Shown one piece after another: positions 61,192 to 64,000 of a DNA stretch of 64,000 nt. The position numbers and the translations under genes are program-made. Within the stretch, counting starts at the first letter, position 1; each line of letters opens with the position of its first letter. The notes below the pieces were generated by a model, which was given only the letters and a program-made list of their open reading frames with translations, was not told the DNA's origin and made no database searches. The DNA comes from CAZJWR01 sp964549765 (GTDB lineage Bacteria; Zixibacteria; MSB-5A5; GN15; JAAZOE01), in the NCBI GenBank assembly GCA_964549765.1, contig CAZJWR010000001.1, positions 62,001 through 126,000 of the forward strand, given 5' to 3'.

Positions 61192-62033
61192 TGGCAACCA
61201 AGACGCAGCAACAGTCGGATGTTACCCATCAATATCTGCGGGTCAAGAAGAGTTTTCCGAACGTCTGGTGCGCCGGATGCGGTATCGGCGTGGTCATGGG
61301 GTCGATTATCCGCGCCATCGATTCGGTGGGATATTCCAAGGATGAAGTTGTGCTGGTGTCCGGAATTGGGTGCAGTTCACGGCTTCCCGTCTATTGCGAT
61401 TTCAACACCCTGCACACGACCCACGGCCGGGCGCTGGCGTTCGCCACAGGCGTCAAGCTGGCCAAGCCCTCGCTGAAGGTGCTCGTGGTAACCGGCGACG
61501 GCGACGGGCTCGCCATCGGCGGCAATCATTTCATCCATGCCTGCCGGCGCAATATCGACATCACGACGGTGCTGATAAACAATCAGATTTACGGCATGAC
61601 TGGCGGCCAGTGTTCGCCGACCACGCCGCACAATGCTTACGCCACCACGGCGCCGTACGGCAACAATGAAAAGGGTTTTGACCCAACCGTGTTGGCCAAA
61701 GCAGCCGGCGCCTCGTATGTCGCTCGCGGCACGGTGTATCACGCCCAGCAGCTCGACAAACTGATTTCAGGCGGATTGGAGAAGAAGGGGTTTGCCATGA
61801 TCGAGGCGATCTCCAACTGCCACACTTACTACGGGCGACTCAACAAGGAAGGCGACGCCGTGGCCATGCTGGAATGGATGAAAAAACATGCCATCCCGGC
61901 GCGGGCGGCTCAAGGCATGTCTCCCGAAAAACTCCAGGACAAATTCCTGACCGGTGTTCTGTGGGACGTCGATATGCCCGAGTATTGCCAGGAGTATCAA
62001 AAGCTCATCGATAGTTTTAAGAAGAAAGAATAG
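61191..62033 (+). CDS. korB: KorB, 2-oxoglutarate:ferredoxin oxidoreductase beta subunit
   Basis: The 280-residue thiamine-diphosphate subunit has PNVWCAGCGIGVVMGSIIRA, GIGCSSRLPVYCDFNTLHTT, HGRALAFATGVKLA, VVTGDGDGLAIGGNHF (Mg-ThDP motif) and NNQIYGMTGGQCSPTT. ATG 61191 is the coupled start. An in-frame extension to 60888 runs through korA in another frame and is rejected. korC begins 7 bp after its stop. Confidence 0.95.
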   Translation: MATKTQQQSDVTHQYLRVKKSFPNVWCAGCGIGVVMGSIIRAIDSVGYSKDEVVLVSGIGCSSRLPVYCDFNTLHTTHGRALAFATGVKLAKPSLKVLVVTGDGDGLAIGGNHFIHACRRNIDITTVLINNQIYGMTGGQCSPTTPHNAYATTAPYGNNEKGFDPTVLAKAAGASYVARGTVYHAQQLDKLISGGLEKKGFAMIEAISNCHTYYGRLNKEGDAVAMLEWMKKHAIPARAAQGMSPEKLQDKFLTGVLWDVDMPEYCQEYQKLIDSFKKKE

Positions 62034-62040
62034 GAACGTT

Positions 62041-62637
62041 ATGGCTACGGTGCGAGAATCCAAAAGTCAAAAAGACCGCAAACCGCGGGAGGAAAGAGAC
62101 GATCGCTATGAGATCCGGCTGTCCGGATCCGGCGGTCACGGCGTGATCCTCGCCTGCGTCATGCTGGCCCAGGCGGTCGGCCTCAATCATCGCAAAAATG
62201 TCGTGCAGACGCAGAGCTACGGCCCCGAGGCGCGCGGCGGCGCCAGCCGCGCTGACGCGGTGATTTCGAGCAGCGAGATATTTTATCCCAAGACGATGAA
62301 GTTGGATGTGCTGCTGGCGTTCACCCAGGAGGCATGCGACAAATACTACAGCGACCTCAAGCCGGGTGGACTGCTGATCGTCGATTCCACTCTAGTAACC
62401 AAGGTTCCGATCAAAAACAGCTACGGTTTCCCGTTTATCCGGCTGGCCCGGGAAAAGGTCGGACATCCGATGGTTGCCAACGTCATTGCTCTGGGCGTCA
62501 TCGCCGAACTGACCGGGATAGTCTCCCGCGAGGCAATGCGCACGGTCGTCAAAGCCCGCGCGCCCAAGGGTACCGAGGAGAAAAACCTGAAAGCGCTGCA
62601 GGTCGGATTCGATCTGGGCAAGAAAATGAAACGATAA
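62041..62637 (+). CDS. korC: KorC, 2-oxoglutarate:ferredoxin oxidoreductase gamma subunit
   Basis: The 198-residue subunit has a charged N-terminus of about 22 residues, then EIRLSGSGGHGVILACVMLA and the gamma-chain signature QTQSYGPEARGGASRADAVI. It completes the four-subunit D-A-B-C set. The start at 62041 follows the korB stop by 7 bp. An extension to 61954 inside korB is rejected. Confidence 0.94.
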   Translation: MATVRESKSQKDRKPREERDDRYEIRLSGSGGHGVILACVMLAQAVGLNHRKNVVQTQSYGPEARGGASRADAVISSSEIFYPKTMKLDVLLAFTQEACDKYYSDLKPGGLLIVDSTLVTKVPIKNSYGFPFIRLAREKVGHPMVANVIALGVIAELTGIVSREAMRTVVKARAPKGTEEKNLKALQVGFDLGKKMKR

Positions 62638-62649
62638 CTACCAGGGGCA

Positions 62650-63048
62650 ATGGAAAAGACATTATTGATCATCAAGCCGGATGCCACCCGGCGCAATCTC
62701 ATCGGGCATATCATCGGCCGCCTCGAGAAGGCCCGATTCCGGATCGTGGAGATGAAATCGGTGCGTCTGACCAAGGAGAAGGCACGGGAGTTTTATGCCG
62801 TCCATGAAGGCAAACCGTTTCTCGAGGACCTGACGACGTACATGGCGTCGGGGCCGATCGTGCCGATGCTTCTGGAAAAAGAAAATGCCATCGCCGATCT
62901 GCGGACCCTGATCGGGGCCACCGATCCCAGCAAAGCCGCCTGCGGAACGTTGCGAAACGAGATTGGCATCGATGTGCAAAACAACTCCGTGCATGCCTCC
63001 GATTCCGTCGAATCGGCGGCCTTTGAGATTCCCTTTTTTTTCGGGTAG
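62650..63048 (+). CDS. ndk: Nucleoside-diphosphate kinase
   Basis: The 132-residue enzyme starts MEKTLLIIKPDATRRNLIGH and has ENAIADLRTLIGATDPSKAA and the active His in NNSVHASDSVESAAFEI (His near residue 117). It equilibrates nucleoside triphosphates and would turn over the GTP or ATP formed by SucCD. The site is 12 bp after korC. The length is slightly short, ending IPFFFG, as in some bacterial forms. Confidence 0.95.
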   Translation: MEKTLLIIKPDATRRNLIGHIIGRLEKARFRIVEMKSVRLTKEKAREFYAVHEGKPFLEDLTTYMASGPIVPMLLEKENAIADLRTLIGATDPSKAACGTLRNEIGIDVQNNSVHASDSVESAAFEIPFFFG

Positions 63049-63054
63049 GTCGTT

Positions 63055-64000
63055 ATGCCGAAAGTCGCCTTCGGAAAAGAAGAATTGGAGTTTGAACTCG
63101 ACCCGGGCGACACCCTGACCGAAAAAGAACCGGCTGATTCCGACTATGCGGCGTGGAACCCGGAATCTCTGCGTGCCCGCCTGCAAAACGCCCGTTTCGA
63201 GGAATTCCTCGATCTTGGCAAACCACTGATCGTCGTCAATGATTCTTTCCGTCCCACCCCGACCGGGGCGGTCCTTTTGCATCTGAAATCATGGTACCCC
63301 GATCTGAAAGGTGATTTCATTGTCGCCTGCGGCAATCATCCCGCTCCCCAGGAGCACGACCTGGGAATCATCTTCGGCGACCACCGTCTTCCCAAAGATT
63401 CCCGCCTATTCGTTCATAATTCGGGGGACAGGGATTCGATGGTTCAGGCCGGAGAAATCGACGGCCAGCCGATTTTTCTGAGCCGGGCGGTGTTCGATTA
63501 TCCGGCGCTAATCGTCATCGGGTCGGTCGAGCCGCATTATTTCGCCGGATATACAGGAGGCCGCAAATCAATCATCCCGGGATTATGCGACATCGAGACC
63601 ACGCGTCGCAATCATGTTCTGGCCGTGTCGGACGAATGCCGGCCGCTTCGTCTGGAGGGTAACCCGCTCGCAGAAAATCTCGATCGATTGCTGGCGGCGG
63701 TGAAAGTTCCTCCGGTATTTTCGATCCAGATCGTGGCGGGAAGAAACCAGAAAATCCTCGATTGTTTCGCGGGAAATGTCGCTGACTCCTTCATCGAAGC
63801 CGTCAGCGTCGCCGAAAAAGTGTACGGTTTTCCAATCACCAAGAAATACGATCTGGTCATCGCCGAGATGGGGCCGCCGCTGGATCGCAACCTGTACCAA
63901 TTGCAGAAAGCAATCGAAAACACCGCCGTGGCGGTCCGCGACGAGGGCACCCTGCTGGCCGTATCCCGCTGTTCCGAGGGGATCGGCAACGATGAGTTCT
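63055..64000 (+). CDS. LarA-type (DUF2088) protein, N-terminal part (partial)
   Basis: An open frame begins with ATG 63055, 6 bp after ndk, and runs off the right edge (315 residues visible). The pattern fits LarA/DUF2088: FRPTPTGAVLLHL, VACGNHPAP and the signature segment SVEPHYFAGYTGGRKSIIPG near residues 160-180, and MGPPLDRNLYQLQKA near the visible end. LarA racemases use a nickel-pincer cofactor on lactate or related hydroxy acids, but many DUF2088 proteins have other 2-hydroxyacid substrates. No larB, larC or larE is visible. Confidence 0.8.
   Translation, partial: MPKVAFGKEELEFELDPGDTLTEKEPADSDYAAWNPESLRARLQNARFEEFLDLGKPLIVVNDSFRPTPTGAVLLHLKSWYPDLKGDFIVACGNHPAPQEHDLGIIFGDHRLPKDSRLFVHNSGDRDSMVQAGEIDGQPIFLSRAVFDYPALIVIGSVEPHYFAGYTGGRKSIIPGLCDIETTRRNHVLAVSDECRPLRLEGNPLAENLDRLLAAVKVPPVFSIQIVAGRNQKILDCFAGNVADSFIEAVSVAEKVYGFPITKKYDLVIAEMGPPLDRNLYQLQKAIENTAVAVRDEGTLLAVSRCSEGIGNDEF

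Noticed and set aside
1..64000. CRISPR arrays, insertion sequences, prophage, toxin-antitoxin or defence islands
   Set aside because: I saw no regularly spaced repeats, transposase motifs, phage structural genes or known defence genes. The gene content is core metabolism, envelope and translation.
1..64000. Selenoprotein genes in the window
   Set aside because: At the gene ends checked by eye, no UGA stop was followed by a plausible continuation of the same family in frame with a hairpin after it.

Overview
The window is a dense chromosomal stretch with 54 protein genes (two of them cut by the window ends) and one tRNA gene. All but one protein gene lie on the + strand. Gene content suggests an anaerobic or microaerophilic Gram-negative bacterium of the FCB superphylum, perhaps a Zixibacteria-like candidate phylum. 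The pointers are a giant SprA/Sov-type outer-membrane protein, a full Bat (aerotolerance) operon, the bacillithiol pathway, selenocysteine machinery, a four-subunit 2-oxoacid:ferredoxin oxidoreductase, MlaEF lipid transport and a UbiA enzyme of the archaeal-lipid type. The phylum is an inference from gene families, not from a marker tree.

Layout. 1-1035: tail of an outer-membrane barrel protein, then a UbiA prenyltransferase. 1166-12909: an extended Bat operon with a BatD-like protein, MoxR, DUF58, a TPR/SurA-N-like protein, a GT-C glycosyltransferase, a second BatD-like protein, then BatA, BatB, BatC, BatD and BatE. 13025-15033: a flippase-like membrane protein and CorA. 15140-18606: bshC, bshA and bshB1 (bacillithiol). 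18681-18773: tRNA-Sec(UCA). 18822-19466: the only minus-strand gene, a small lipoprotein. 19603-23183: recG, a DUF1844 protein and murB. 23237-29335: sprA. 29382-35154: an M28/glutaminyl-cyclase-like lipoprotein, selA, selB and an amidohydrolase. 35351-40430: glutamine synthetase, gatA, an alpha/beta hydrolase and gatB. 40420-43498: purN, purC, purH. 43571-46093: smg, coaBC and a family 4 uracil-DNA glycosylase. 46094-47897: an AT-richer block with a noncoding stretch and dnaB. 47903-51941: mlaE, mlaF, radA, tgt. 52175-57536: an aldehyde dehydrogenase, a cyclic-2,3-diphosphoglycerate-synthetase-like GTPase, carbamate kinase and a CCA-adding-type nucleotidyltransferase. 57550-62637: sucC, sucD, korD, korA, korB, korC. 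62650-64000: ndk and the start of a LarA-type protein.

How the genes fit together. The Kor complex makes succinyl-CoA from 2-oxoglutarate with ferredoxin as electron carrier, or runs the reverse, and SucCD links succinyl-CoA to succinate and a nucleoside triphosphate; Ndk follows. SelA, SelB and tRNA-Sec supply most of the selenocysteine pathway; selD and a selenoprotein are not visible here. GatA and GatB indicate Asn/Gln-tRNA amidation, with gatC elsewhere. BshA, BshB1 and BshC complete bacillithiol synthesis.

Regulation. Candidate promoters match TTGnnn, 16-18 bp, then TA-rich -10 boxes, often TAnnTT. At several unit-opening genes (ubiA-like, recG, murB, M28) the -10 box sits 5-7 bp before the start codon with no ribosome-binding site, which suggests leaderless mRNAs. 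Others (glnA, smg, the aldehyde dehydrogenase) have ordinary leaders with Shine-Dalgarno (SD) sequences. No CRISPR array, insertion sequence, prophage or rRNA was seen.
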